Part shown: in pieces, positions 56,503 through 64,000 of the stretch
Numbering within the stretch: the first letter of the stretch is position 1
How the letters are laid out: each line of letters begins with the position of its first letter
Assembly: GCA_016713125.1 (NCBI GenBank)
Contig: JADJPT010000017.1
Span: 1-64,000, forward strand
Source of the DNA: Betaproteobacteria bacterium
GTDB taxonomy: Bacteria > Pseudomonadota > Gammaproteobacteria > Burkholderiales > SG8-39
Reading direction: 5' to 3'
DNA length: 64,000 nt
Notes under the pieces: model-generated
Told to the model about the DNA's origin: nothing
The model's input: only the letters and a program-made list of their open reading frames with translations
Database searches by the model: none
Position numbers and translations under genes: made by a program

Positions 56503-57519
56503 TTACTTCTTCGACAGCGCGGCGATCTCGGCGCGGAACGCCTTCAGTGCCGCTTCTCCGTCCACGCCCTTGGTCTTGGCCTTCTCGAACCAGGCCTTCT
56601 CGACGTTGGCGGTTTTCGCCTTGATCTCGCTCACCAGCGCGGCGCTGGCCTGCACCACCGGGATCTTGGCTTCGCGCACGGCCGCCTCGCCCTTGGTGTC
56701 GGCCGCATCCCAGGTCTTGCCGGCGCGCCGCGCATAAGCCTCGCCCGAGAGCTTCATGATCGCGCCCTGGTCGGCCTTGGAAATCTTGCCCCAGGTGGCC
56801 GGATTCATCATGAACACGAAGCTCACGTTGTAAAGGCCGCCCGGCACGTAGGTGACGTGCTTGATCAACGGCACCAGCTTGAACGACATCGGCGATTCCT
56901 TGGGGAAGAACACGCCGTCGGCCACGCCGGAGGAGAGGATCTCGTAGGATTCGCTGGCCGGCTTGAGCAGCGGGCTGGCGCCGATCAGCTTGGTGATCTC
57001 GTTGACCATGCCGCCGCCGACGCGGATCTTCAGGCCGTCAAGATCCTTGAGCGCGTTGATCGGCCGCTTGGTGTTGTACATCTGGCCGGGACCGTGCGTG
57101 AACACACCCAGCGTCACCACGCCTTTGTGTTCGTCGGCCTTGGCCAGCATCTTGTCGTAGATGCGCTGGTAGGCCACAGAGGTGACTTCCGAAGTGTCGC
57201 CGAGGAAGGGCATCTCGGCCATGTCGGAAAGCACGAAGCGGCCCGGCGTGTATCCGTGCACGGTGAATGAAATGTCGGCCAGGCCGTCCTTGATCGCGTC
57301 GAAGGTCTGCGGCGGGGCGACCACGCCCTTGGGCAGCAGGTTGCATTTCACGCGCCCGGAGGTGGCCTTGGTCACGTCTTCGCACCAGGGCATCATCATG
57401 CCGGCGGTCAGGGGGTGGGAGGCCGGTACCCAGGAACTGGCATTGAGCGTCACGCTCTGGGCCTGAGCGGTGGCGGATGCGAGGAGCGCGACGGCTCCCA
57501 GCAGGCGTAGCGTTTTCAT
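56503..57519 (-). CDS. dctP: TRAP transporter substrate-binding protein (DctP)
   Basis: 338 residues; signal peptide LRLLGAVALLASATAQAQS. DctP blocks: NASSWVPASHPLTAGMMMPW, GLADISFTVHGYTPGRF, LKDLDGLKIRVGGGMVNEIT with the conserved Arg that binds the carboxylate, and SGVADGVFFPKESPMSFK. GGAGACAAA precedes the ATG. It delivers an organic acid to DctQM. Confidence 0.94.
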   Translation of the reverse strand: MKTLRLLGAVALLASATAQAQSVTLNASSWVPASHPLTAGMMMPWCEDVTKATSGRVKCNLLPKGVVAPPQTFDAIKDGLADISFTVHGYTPGRFVLSDMAEMPFLGDTSEVTSVAYQRIYDKMLAKADEHKGVVTLGVFTHGPGQMYNTKRPINALKDLDGLKIRVGGGMVNEITKLIGASPLLKPASESYEILSSGVADGVFFPKESPMSFKLVPLIKHVTYVPGGLYNVSFVFMMNPATWGKISKADQGAIMKLSGEAYARRAGKTWDAADTKGEAAVREAKIPVVQASAALVSEIKAKTANVEKAWFEKAKTKGVDGEAALKAFRAEIAALSKK

Positions 57520-57621
57520 GGTTTGTCTCCTGATGTTTTAGTCGTCGCCGGCCCGGGGCCGGAGCAAAATCATCTTATCACGGGCTTGTCTATGGCCAGG
57601 TGCGAAACGGTCGCATTCGGA

Positions 57622-59448
57622 TCAGCGACTGCCACCGGCCATGCCGATCGCGGACAGCGTGCCGCGGTAGTCTCCCAACTGTTCGGCAAGCGCCACGACC
57701 AGGCGCGCGAGCATGCGCTGCCGCTCAGTTTCCGGCGTCGCGTCCAGCGCGGCGGCCAGCGCGTCGTAGAGCCGGTCCTGTTCGAGCTGGCGCGTGGCGG
57801 CGGAGGCTCCTGCTGCGGTTTGCGTGGCTCCCCCGCTCAGCAACCGAAGCAGTGCCTGTTCGGCGAATTCGGCGTCGAGGCCTGCGCAGCGCCAGCACGT
57901 GACCGTCCGGCGCACCACGTAGGTGGCGGTGTCGACGACGCCGTAGCTCGCGTACAGCGCCTCGTTGCCGGGTCGCGCGACGCTGATCGATTGCACCTCC
58001 AGTCCGCCGGGTGCGCGAAAGCCTTCGGGCGCCGCGCCGCCGAACCACAGCACGCTGAAGCGGCCCTGCAGCCGATCGACGAAATGTCCGCTGCCGCATC
58101 TTCCATCGGGTGCGGCGGCGCCCGGCGCGGCGCCCGGTGCCTCGATGCCGGTGCTGGCCCCGTTCAGCGGCGATTCCGCGTAGTTCGTGGCCACCGACAG
58201 CCGCCCCGTGTTGACCAGCGCGCGCGCCCAGGCGTGCTCCTGTGCGAGGTCCAGTATGGCGTCGCGGAACAGTCGCTGGCCGGCGGTCTCGGGGCCGATG
58301 AAGATCGCGCTGCGCGAGGACAGTTCGACATTCTCCCTGGCGGCGAAATGGCGCTCGTCGTGGAAGCTGTGCAGCAGCCGGGCGTCGGCCTTGCCCTCGA
58401 GCACCAGCGCCAGTTTCCAGGCCAGGTTGTTGGCGTCCTGTATGGCGCGGTTGCCGCCGCGCGCGCCGAACGGCGAGTGCTGCGCGGCCGCGTCGCCGAG
58501 GAACAATACGCGCCCGTAGACCATCTGTTCCAGGTAGCGTTTGCGAAAGCGCCACGGTCCGACCCACACCAGCTCGAAAGGCGTGCCCGGCAGCAGCTTG
58601 GTCAGGCGCTCGGTGGCACGCTCGGGCGTGGCTTCGGCGTCCGGTTCGGGGTAGTGCGCAATCTGCCAGTCGGTGCGCCAGATGCCGTCGGCCATCTGGT
58701 GGTACCAGATCGCCCCGCCCTCGTTGAGTGGACTGTCCAGGTAGGCCTTGCGCACGGCTTCCATCGACGGCGACATGCGCACATCGGTGATGCACCAGTG
58801 GTCCTCGAACAGGGCGGACACGGCATCCTTCGCGCCGGTCTTCTCGCGCACCACGCTGTGCGCACCGTCGGCGCCGATCAGGTACCGGCAACGCGCCGTG
58901 TAGCGGCCCTGCGGCGTCTCGACTTCGACTTCGACGCAGTCGTCCAGCTGGCGCACGTCGACGATGCGGCTCTTCCAGCGCAGATCGATGGATGGCAGCG
59001 ACTCGATCTTCTCGACCAGGTACTGCTCGACATAGAACTGCTGCAGGTTCACGAAGGCCGGAAACTTCTGATCCGCCTCGGGCTGCAGGTTGAAGCGGTA
59101 CAGGTGCTCTTCGCCGCGGTAGACGTCGCCCTCGTTCCAGGTGATGCCCTTGGCGCGGATCCGCTCGGCCACGCCGAAACGGTCGAGGATCTCCAGCGAG
59201 CGCTTGGCGTAGCAGATGCCGCGCGAAGACAGGCCCGCCGCGCCCACCGTATCGTCCTCGTCCAGTACCACGGTGCGCATGCCGCGCGCGCCCAGCTCGA
59301 GCGCGGCGGTCAGGCCGCCCAGCCCGCCGCCGGCCACGATCACCGGGTAGACCTCCGGTGCGCCGCCGGCGAGTTCGGGCGGCGTCCGGTATGCGTAGAC
59401 CGGCAGCGTGTAGCCGGGCATGGAATCGGGTTGGAAGGCCTGGCTCAT
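57622..59448 (-). CDS. FAD-dependent hydroxylase (MhpA/PHBH-like)
   Basis: 608 residues from the ATG at 59448, which has GGAG five bases upstream; longer upstream reading lacks such a site and would overlap gltX. Motifs: AGGGLGGLTAALELGARG, DG motif IGADGAHSVVRE, GD motif FLGDAAAQHSPFGARGGNRA followed by QDANNLAWKLALVLEG. The extra C-terminal domain of about 200 residues (VQSISVARPGNEALYASYGV, TYVVRRTVTCWR) matches the long phenol/3-hydroxyphenylpropionate hydroxylase type. It should add a hydroxyl group to an aromatic acid; the adjacent TRAP system may import the substrate. Confidence 0.9.
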   Translation of the reverse strand: MSQAFQPDSMPGYTLPVYAYRTPPELAGGAPEVYPVIVAGGGLGGLTAALELGARGMRTVVLDEDDTVGAAGLSSRGICYAKRSLEILDRFGVAERIRAKGITWNEGDVYRGEEHLYRFNLQPEADQKFPAFVNLQQFYVEQYLVEKIESLPSIDLRWKSRIVDVRQLDDCVEVEVETPQGRYTARCRYLIGADGAHSVVREKTGAKDAVSALFEDHWCITDVRMSPSMEAVRKAYLDSPLNEGGAIWYHQMADGIWRTDWQIAHYPEPDAEATPERATERLTKLLPGTPFELVWVGPWRFRKRYLEQMVYGRVLFLGDAAAQHSPFGARGGNRAIQDANNLAWKLALVLEGKADARLLHSFHDERHFAARENVELSSRSAIFIGPETAGQRLFRDAILDLAQEHAWARALVNTGRLSVATNYAESPLNGASTGIEAPGAAPGAAAPDGRCGSGHFVDRLQGRFSVLWFGGAAPEGFRAPGGLEVQSISVARPGNEALYASYGVVDTATYVVRRTVTCWRCAGLDAEFAEQALLRLLSGGATQTAAGASAATRQLEQDRLYDALAAALDATPETERQRMLARLVVALAEQLGDYRGTLSAIGMAGGSR

Positions 59449-59543
59449 GTCTCCATCCTGTCGTTGTGCGTGGGGCCCCGGCAATCCTATCAAACGGCAG
59501 AGGATTCGCGGCAGGCCGGGGCGTGTGGCGACGGCGCTGGACG

Positions 59544-59549
59544 TACAAT
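59544..59549 (+). promoter_or_regulatory. possible -10 box of gltX
   Basis: TACAAT lies 27 bases before the gltX start; no clear -35 box stands at the right distance, so the call is weak. Confidence 0.3.
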
Positions 59550-59575
59550 ACGGCCCCTTTCCCGGCACGCAATCC

Positions 59576-60979
59576 ATGATCCGCACCCGCTTCGCACCCA
59601 GCCCCACCGGTTACCTGCATATCGGCGGCGCACGCACCGCGCTGTTCTCCTGGGCCTACGCACGCCGCCACGGCGGCCAGTTCGTGCTGCGCATCGAGGA
59701 CACCGATCTCGAGCGCTCCACACAGGCTTCGGTCGACGCCATTCTCGACAGCATGCGCTGGCTGGGGATCGATTGGGACGAGGGTCCGCACTTCCAGATG
59801 CAGCGCCTGGGGCGCTACCGGGAGGTGGCCGACCGCCTGATCGCCGCGGGCCACGCCTACCCGTGCTGGGCGACCAGGGAGGAACTGGACGCCATGCGGG
59901 AGGACCAGCGCGCGCGCGGAGTGAAGCCGCGCTACGACGGTCGCTGGCGGCCCGAGCGTGCGAAGGCCGCCGGCCTGGTGCCGCCGGCGGACCGCGCCCC
60001 GGTGATCCGCTTCCTCACCCCGGAAGAGGGGCAGGTGGGCTGGGACGACCTGGTCAAGGGGCCGATCTCGTTTCCGAACATCGAGCTGGACGACCTTGTG
60101 ATCCTGCGCGCCGACGGTGTGCCGACCTACAACTTCGGCGTGGTGGTCGACGATCTGGACATGCGGATCACGCACGTGATCCGCGGCGACGACCACGTCA
60201 ACAACACGCCACGACAGATCCACATCCTGCGCGCACTGGGCGCGGCGCTGCCGCGCTACGGGCACGTGCCGATGATTCTCGGCGCCGACGGCGAGCGGCT
60301 GTCCAAGCGCCATGGCGCGGTCTCGGTGACGCAGTACCGCGACGACGGCTACCTGCCCGAGGCGCTCGTGAATTACCTCGCGCGCCTGGGTTGGTCGCAC
60401 GGCGACGACGAGATTTTCTCCATGCAGCAACTGGTCGAGTGGTTCGAACTGGGGCATGTGTCGCGTTCGGCCGCGCAGTTCAATCCGGAGAAGCTCTCCT
60501 GGTTGAACCAGCATTACCTGAAACAGGCTGACGACGCGCGGCTGGCTGCCCTGGTGCGAACCGAACTCGAACGCATGGGCGTGGCATTGTCGCCCGGCCC
60601 GGAACTCGAGCCCGTGGTCGCGTTGCTCAAGGATCGCGCCACCAGCATCGTGCACCTGGCGGAGGCGGCGACCCTGTTCTACGGCGACGGCCTGCCGGAA
60701 CCCGGCGCGCTGCAGCAGCACCTGACTGACGCCGTGCGCCCGGCGCTGCGCATGCTGAAGGCGCGCCTGACGGAGATCGCCGCCTGGGACAAGTCGTCGA
60801 TCAGTGCGGCGGTGAAATCCGTGCTGGCCTCCAGCGGGCTGAAGATGCCGCAACTGGCCATGCCGCTGCGCGTGCTGGTGACCGGACGCGCGCAAACGCC
60901 CTCGATCGACGCGGTACTCGAGCTGCTCGGGCGCGAAACCGTGCTCGCGCGCCTCACGCATCACCTCGACGCCGACTGA
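59576..60979 (+). CDS. gltX: glutamyl-tRNA synthetase
   Basis: 467 residues, complete, class I synthetase that charges tRNA-Glu. The start gives MIRTRFAPSPTGYLHIGGAR with the HIGH-type motif; LRIEDTDLERS, YRFLTPEEG-like VIRFLTPEEGQVGWDDLVKG, DDHVNNTPRQI and the KMSKS-type LSKRHGA follow. A C-terminal anticodon-binding helical domain completes it. Divergent from the hydroxylase gene. A tRNA-Glu gene lies about 1.7 kb downstream. Confidence 0.97.
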   Translation: MIRTRFAPSPTGYLHIGGARTALFSWAYARRHGGQFVLRIEDTDLERSTQASVDAILDSMRWLGIDWDEGPHFQMQRLGRYREVADRLIAAGHAYPCWATREELDAMREDQRARGVKPRYDGRWRPERAKAAGLVPPADRAPVIRFLTPEEGQVGWDDLVKGPISFPNIELDDLVILRADGVPTYNFGVVVDDLDMRITHVIRGDDHVNNTPRQIHILRALGAALPRYGHVPMILGADGERLSKRHGAVSVTQYRDDGYLPEALVNYLARLGWSHGDDEIFSMQQLVEWFELGHVSRSAAQFNPEKLSWLNQHYLKQADDARLAALVRTELERMGVALSPGPELEPVVALLKDRATSIVHLAEAATLFYGDGLPEPGALQQHLTDAVRPALRMLKARLTEIAAWDKSSISAAVKSVLASSGLKMPQLAMPLRVLVTGRAQTPSIDAVLELLGRETVLARLTHHLDAD

Positions 60980-61001
60980 GCCAGCGGCGCGTCCACAGCG
61001 C

Positions 61002-61844
61002 ATGGATCCCGTGGTGGCAGCAGCCGTGCTCGGCGCCTCCCTGCTGCATGCGTCCTGGCATGCGTTGATCAAGGTCAGCGGAGACCGCGTGGTCGCACTG
61101 GCCGGGATGAATGTGGTGAGTGCCGCGGTGGCGCTGGCCTGCATGCCCTTCGTGCGCGTTCCGCACGGCGCGGCGCTGGCGGTGATCGCCTTCTCGGTGC
61201 TGCTGCACGGCGGTTACAAGATCGCGCTCGCCCGCCTGTACCGCAGGGCGGACCTGGGTCAGGCCTATCCGCTGGCGCGCGGCTTCACGCCGCTGATGGC
61301 GACGGCACTCGGCCTGCTGTTCCTCGCCGAGAGGCCATCAGCGACGACGCTGGCCGGCGTGGCACTGGTATCCGCGGGTCTGGTCGCGCTGGTGTTCGAA
61401 CGCGGTGCGCAACGCCTGGCGCCCTCGACCGTGGCGACCGCCGGGCTTGCGGGCGGCGCGGTGGCGGCCTACTCGGTGCTGGACGCCTACGGGGTCAGGC
61501 TGAATGCGGACTGGGCCGGTTTTACGGTCTGGCTGGTCGCCCTCGACGGGCTGGCCTTCGTCGCCTATGCGCTCGTCACGCGCGGCCGGGGTGCGTTGCG
61601 CGCCTGGGCGGCGGCGCCGGGGCGCGTGTTGGTCAGCGGCGGGCTCGGGGTGGTCTCCTTCGGCGTGTTCATGTGGGCGCTGGGGCAGGCGCAGGTCGGC
61701 CCGGTGACGGCCTTGCGCGAGACCAGTGTGCTGTTCGCCGCGATGATCGGCGCCCGCGTGCTGCACGAGCGTGCCGGTGCCGCGCGTCATGCCGCTGCCG
61801 CACTGGTGATGCTGGGCGTGATGGTCATCGCGGTGGGGAGGTAG
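61002..61844 (+). CDS. EamA/DMT-family transporter
   Basis: 280 residues forming ten predicted membrane segments in two EamA-type halves (first around ALARLYRRADLGQAYPLARG and PLMATALGLLFLAERPSAT; second around VGPVTALRETSVLFAAMIG and MLGVMVIAVG). The RE-x-S motif before segment nine is typical of the drug/metabolite transporter group. Exported compound unknown. Starts 22 bases after gltX. Confidence 0.92.
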   Translation: MDPVVAAAVLGASLLHASWHALIKVSGDRVVALAGMNVVSAAVALACMPFVRVPHGAALAVIAFSVLLHGGYKIALARLYRRADLGQAYPLARGFTPLMATALGLLFLAERPSATTLAGVALVSAGLVALVFERGAQRLAPSTVATAGLAGGAVAAYSVLDAYGVRLNADWAGFTVWLVALDGLAFVAYALVTRGRGALRAWAAAPGRVLVSGGLGVVSFGVFMWALGQAQVGPVTALRETSVLFAAMIGARVLHERAGAARHAAAALVMLGVMVIAVGR

Positions 61845-61850
61845 GCGGGC

Positions 61851-62546
61851 ATGAGCGCGGAGAATCTGCCGGCGCGACTGACGGAGTACCTGGAGTTCGC
61901 GCGCGCGCATCCGCATCTGTTCGACGACAACCGGGACGGCATGCGCATCCTGCTCGACCCGGCCGACATTCTCGCCGTCGAGGCCGAGGTCGGCGCGCGG
62001 TTGCGCCTGCGCGGCATCGATCCCGCACAGGCGCAGGTCGGCATCGCCTGCCGCGACCCATGGGTACTGCTGGTACGCGACGCCGTCGAGTTCCCGGACC
62101 GCGCACGACGCACGCATGCGCGCCTGGTCAATACCGGGGGAGACGGCGCCGCCGTGCTGCCCGTGCTCGACGGCAAGGTGGTACTGATACGCACGTTTCG
62201 CCACGGCCCGCGACGCTGGATGTGGGAGATTCCGCGCGGCGCCATCGAAGCGGGGCAGGGACCGGTCGAGGCGGCGCACGCCGAAGTGCGTGAGGAGATC
62301 GGTGGCGAGATCGATCAGTTGCTGCCCCTGGGCTTCGTGTACGGCGCCACGCACCTGTATCGCAACGGGGCCCATCTTTTCTTTGCGCGCCTGCGTTCGA
62401 CCGGCGTGCCGCAGGCCGCCGAAGCGATCGCTGCGATCGAGGCGTTTACGGTGGCGCAGACCGAACGCATGCTGCGGGAGGGGGAAATCCTCGACGCAAT
62501 CAGCGTATCGGCCTTCCTGCATGCGCGTTTGCGCGGATTGCTCTGA
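61851..62546 (+). CDS. NUDIX hydrolase-family protein
   Basis: 231 residues. After an N-terminal region of about 90 residues comes the NUDIX fold: VLPVLDGKVVLIRTFRHGPR, then the box GAIEAGQGPVEAAHAEVREEIG. Two usual positions differ: the first Glu is Gln (AGQG) and the Arg of RE-U-x-EE is Ala (AHAEVREE), so the protein may be weak or altered as a pyrophosphatase. WMWEIPRGAIE is as in ADP-ribose pyrophosphatases. Six bases after the EamA gene. Confidence 0.85.
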   Translation: MSAENLPARLTEYLEFARAHPHLFDDNRDGMRILLDPADILAVEAEVGARLRLRGIDPAQAQVGIACRDPWVLLVRDAVEFPDRARRTHARLVNTGGDGAAVLPVLDGKVVLIRTFRHGPRRWMWEIPRGAIEAGQGPVEAAHAEVREEIGGEIDQLLPLGFVYGATHLYRNGAHLFFARLRSTGVPQAAEAIAAIEAFTVAQTERMLREGEILDAISVSAFLHARLRGLL

Positions 62547-62554
62547 CGCGGGCT

Positions 62555-62583
62555 TTGCAATTCGCCGCTTACACCGCTATAAT
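62555..62583 (+). promoter_or_regulatory. promoter of the tRNA-Ala/tRNA-Glu pair
   Basis: TTGCAA, 17 bases, TATAAT (62578-62583, perfect -10), 14 bases before tRNA-Ala. A GC-rich discriminator (TCGCGCCCTCGCG) follows, as in stringently controlled stable-RNA promoters. Confidence 0.8.
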
Positions 62584-62597
62584 TCGCGCCCTCGCGT

Positions 62598-62673
<76 letters not shown>

Positions 62674-62695
62674 CTCGAATACAGGTAGCAACCAA

Positions 62696-62771
62696 GTCCC
62701 CTTCGTCTAGAGGCCTAGGACATCACCCTTTCACGGTGAGTACGCGGGTTCGAATCCCGCAGGGGACGCCA
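62696..62771 (+). tRNA. tRNA-Glu(TTC)
   Basis: 76 bases with CCA. Acceptor GTCCCCT/AGGGGAC, anticodon stem TCACC/GGTGA with loop CTTTCAC (anticodon TTC), T arm GCGGG-TTCGAAT-CCCGC. It lies 22 bases after tRNA-Ala in one transcript. Confidence 0.96.
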
Positions 62772-62777
62772 GTCAAA

Positions 62778-63143
62778 TCAACGAGTTAGCCGCCTCCGGG
62801 CGGCTTTTTCGTTTCTGGTGCCAAACAGGTGCCAAACAAGCCTTGCAAGCCGACCCTCCATCGCGCTCTGGAACTGCGCCAGCGTGCCCATACGCTCGTT
62901 TCTGAGGGCTTCGGCTAGGGCTTTTTGCCTTTCGTCCGCCTCGGTCGCCTTTTTCTTGCCAAAGTACGCCTGCGCGAGCTTCCCAGCCCCCTCAAATGGG
63001 GAGATAGGCACAACCCACCCCCCAGCGGTCTGTTGTTGAATCGGCTCCATGCTCTGCTCGCGCAGCATTTCGGCATACTTGCGCCGTTGCTCGATTTCCT
63101 GAGCATCAACATCGAAGTCCGAAAAACCAGCGGTATTAGCCAT
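62778..63143 (-). CDS. phage-like structural/ejection-associated protein, possibly truncated
   Basis: 121 residues ending almost at the tRNA. N-terminal FSDFDVDAQEIEQRRKYAEM, SMEPIQQQTAGGWVVPISPF and GAGKLAQAYFGKKKATEADE resemble a protein family I know from podovirus-type prophages. The C-terminal third (HLFGTRNEKAARRRLTR) runs through the tRNA terminator, so the original end has probably been lost at an attachment site next to tRNA-Glu. Confidence 0.55.
   Translation of the reverse strand: MANTAGFSDFDVDAQEIEQRRKYAEMLREQSMEPIQQQTAGGWVVPISPFEGAGKLAQAYFGKKKATEADERQKALAEALRNERMGTLAQFQSAMEGRLARLVWHLFGTRNEKAARRRLTR
62788..62810 (+). terminator. intrinsic terminator after tRNA-Glu
   Basis: AGCCGCC-TCCG-GGCGGCT followed by TTTTC: perfect seven-base stem with a stable four-base loop, 17 bases after the tRNA. 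Confidence 0.85.
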
Positions 63144-63156
63144 AAGGGGGTGTCCT

Positions 63157-63423
63157 ATGAAACTTGTTTATGCGGTTGTCCTCCCTGCGGTTCTCATCGG
63201 ATGCGCCACGCCTGAACAAAGGGCCGCAAGGCAAGAAAGGCAAATAGCCAAAGCTACCGAAACCTGCGGGAAACTAGGCTTTAAGCCAGAGACTGAAGGC
63301 ATGGCAAATTGCCGACTTCAGTTAATTACGGCAGAAGAAGCAAATGCGGTGAGGCAATCAGGAGTCGCCGCTCAGAACGTCCGAAACGTTCAGGAAGCAA
63401 CGAGACTTCGCCCTACACCTTGA
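63157..63423 (+). CDS. small phage-type lipoprotein
   Basis: 88 residues with a lipoprotein signal (MKLVYAVVLPAVLIGCATPE; Cys at 16) and a charged helical body (QRAARQERQIAKATETCGKL). GGGGTG lies a few bases before the ATG. Such short lipoproteins are common in prophages, and it sits divergent from the phage-like protein. No specific function. Confidence 0.6.
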   Translation: MKLVYAVVLPAVLIGCATPEQRAARQERQIAKATETCGKLGFKPETEGMANCRLQLITAEEANAVRQSGVAAQNVRNVQEATRLRPTP

Positions 63424-63486
63424 ACAGCCACGGCGAAAGCTGAACATCGGCCTGCCCCCCAGGGCGCGTATCCACGTCTAGAATGA

Positions 63487-63508
63487 ATACTGTTTATTTA
63501 TTCAGTAT
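63487..63508 (+). promoter_or_regulatory. LexA-like operator
   Basis: ATACTG-N10-CAGTAT, a perfect six-base palindrome arm on each side; the 20 bases TACTGTTTATTTATTCAGTA match the enterobacterial LexA consensus at 17 positions. It ends nine bases before the ATG of the next ORF, so a bound repressor would block it. Confidence 0.6.
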
Positions 63509-63516
63509 TGTTCCCG

Positions 63517-63831
63517 ATGCGTGTCAAGGTTCTCCCTCTAAGGCGGGGCGGGAAGCGCGTTGCAAAGCTTCAGAGACAGCCGCCAGTCGCAGGCGTGCTT
63601 GAAGTGATCCATGCGCCTTACGGTCACGGCATGGCGCGCCTAGCCTACGTAAAACAGCCTACAGAGGCATCTAGCGCGGTAACCGTACTCGGCCCCTTGA
63701 TCGATCCTGCGCTGATCGCCAGCGGCGCGGATTCGATTCTCCTGAAAGGACTATCCTGCGAGGGCGAGTGCGAGATGGTTCAGAGTGGTGGATACAGGTC
63801 ACGCCTCAGCCATAGTCGGAAAGCCCTTTGA
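63517..63831 (+). CDS. hypothetical protein under a LexA-like box
   Basis: 104 residues from the ATG at 63517 (a TTG nine bases earlier lies at the edge of the operator). Basic start MRVKVLPLRRGGKRVAKLQR, then APYGHGMARLAYV and LIDPALIASGADSILLKGLS. I recognise no family. The operator suggests SOS-induced expression, as for prophage or DNA-damage genes. Confidence 0.5.
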   Translation: MRVKVLPLRRGGKRVAKLQRQPPVAGVLEVIHAPYGHGMARLAYVKQPTEASSAVTVLGPLIDPALIASGADSILLKGLSCEGECEMVQSGGYRSRLSHSRKAL

Positions 63832-64000
63832 CTCAATCCTAGCCATTGATTTTTAAAGGCTTTTTTCCTATTAACTCGAATCGCAACCCATTGATTTGTA
63901 ATAATCTTTCTGTCTGTCCCTAACGCGACTGTCTGGCCGCGACCATCTTCGTAACGCAATCTTGAAACTGCGCGGTATCCCTCACATAGCCTAGCTTTCG
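63832..64000. other. AT-rich end of window
   Basis: 169 bases without a supported ORF, AT-rich in the first half (TTTTTAAAGGCTTTTTTCC). It probably continues into prophage sequence. Confidence 0.5.

Noticed and set aside
57523..60531. A 1002-codon plus-strand frame opposite the flavin hydroxylase and overlapping gltX
   Set aside because: Its product has no domain, while both overlapped genes have complete motif sets in their own frames.

Overview
The window is a high-GC stretch of proteobacterial chromosome, most likely from a Burkholderiales-type betaproteobacterium. The reasons are two Bug/TctC tricarboxylate-type receptors, a TctCBA set, a TRAP DctPQM set, CaiB/BaiF CoA-transferases, many GST and aromatic-monooxygenase genes, and the codon style. 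Many genes are broken by single-base indels, mostly in G or C runs, including ordinary metabolic genes. I read most of these as consensus sequencing errors and describe such genes as one locus with frameshifts.

Layout. 1-4.6 kb: CoA-transferase (5' truncated), VOC protein, crotonase, Bug receptor and GST, an acyl-CoA catabolic cluster. 4.9-7.1 kb: large patatin-like lipoprotein. 7.2-16 kb: TauD-like dioxygenase, an epimerase on the other strand, then a racemase-like CaiB protein, acyl-CoA dehydrogenase, SDR, MaoC-like protein, exported methyltransferase, GST and FAD monooxygenase. 16-21.3 kb, minus strand: threonine ammonia-lyase, ChaN-like protein, TctA-TctB-TctC. 21.46-53.84 kb: an island bounded by a 41-bp direct repeat of the 3' half of tRNA-Val(CAC). 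53.9-62.6 kb: DUF599 protein, TRAP transporter, flavin monooxygenase, gltX, EamA transporter and NUDIX protein. 62.6-64 kb: tRNA-Ala(GGC), tRNA-Glu(TTC) and what looks like the edge of a prophage with a LexA-type box.

The island is the notable part. It begins with a signal-peptide-bearing YD-repeat (Rhs) body gene that ends before the usual Rhs core. A second gene starts right after its stop codon. It has its own signal peptide, three golvesin-like domains, the Rhs-associated core and a C-terminal tip. That second gene is repeated in tandem: five full copies and three 5'-truncated copies. The constant part is nearly identical in all of them, and each ends in a different, lower-GC tip followed by a different small gene, often a membrane protein or lipoprotein, that looks like an immunity partner. 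Each of the four later full copies is preceded by the same 158-159-bp junction. This junction carries the last 30 codons of the Rhs body as an intact 34-codon mini-ORF that runs into the ribosome binding site of the next copy.

The same island carries an eleven-gene minus-strand operon for a hybrid type II secretion/type IV pilus machine: GspG, GspF, GspE, PilM/GspL-, PilN-, PilO- and PilP-like proteins, a cohesin-tailed secretin and three pseudopilins. I infer that the machine may export or display the Rhs/golvesin proteins, and that the truncated copies may be donors for tip exchange. No integrase and no type VI secretion gene is visible in the island.
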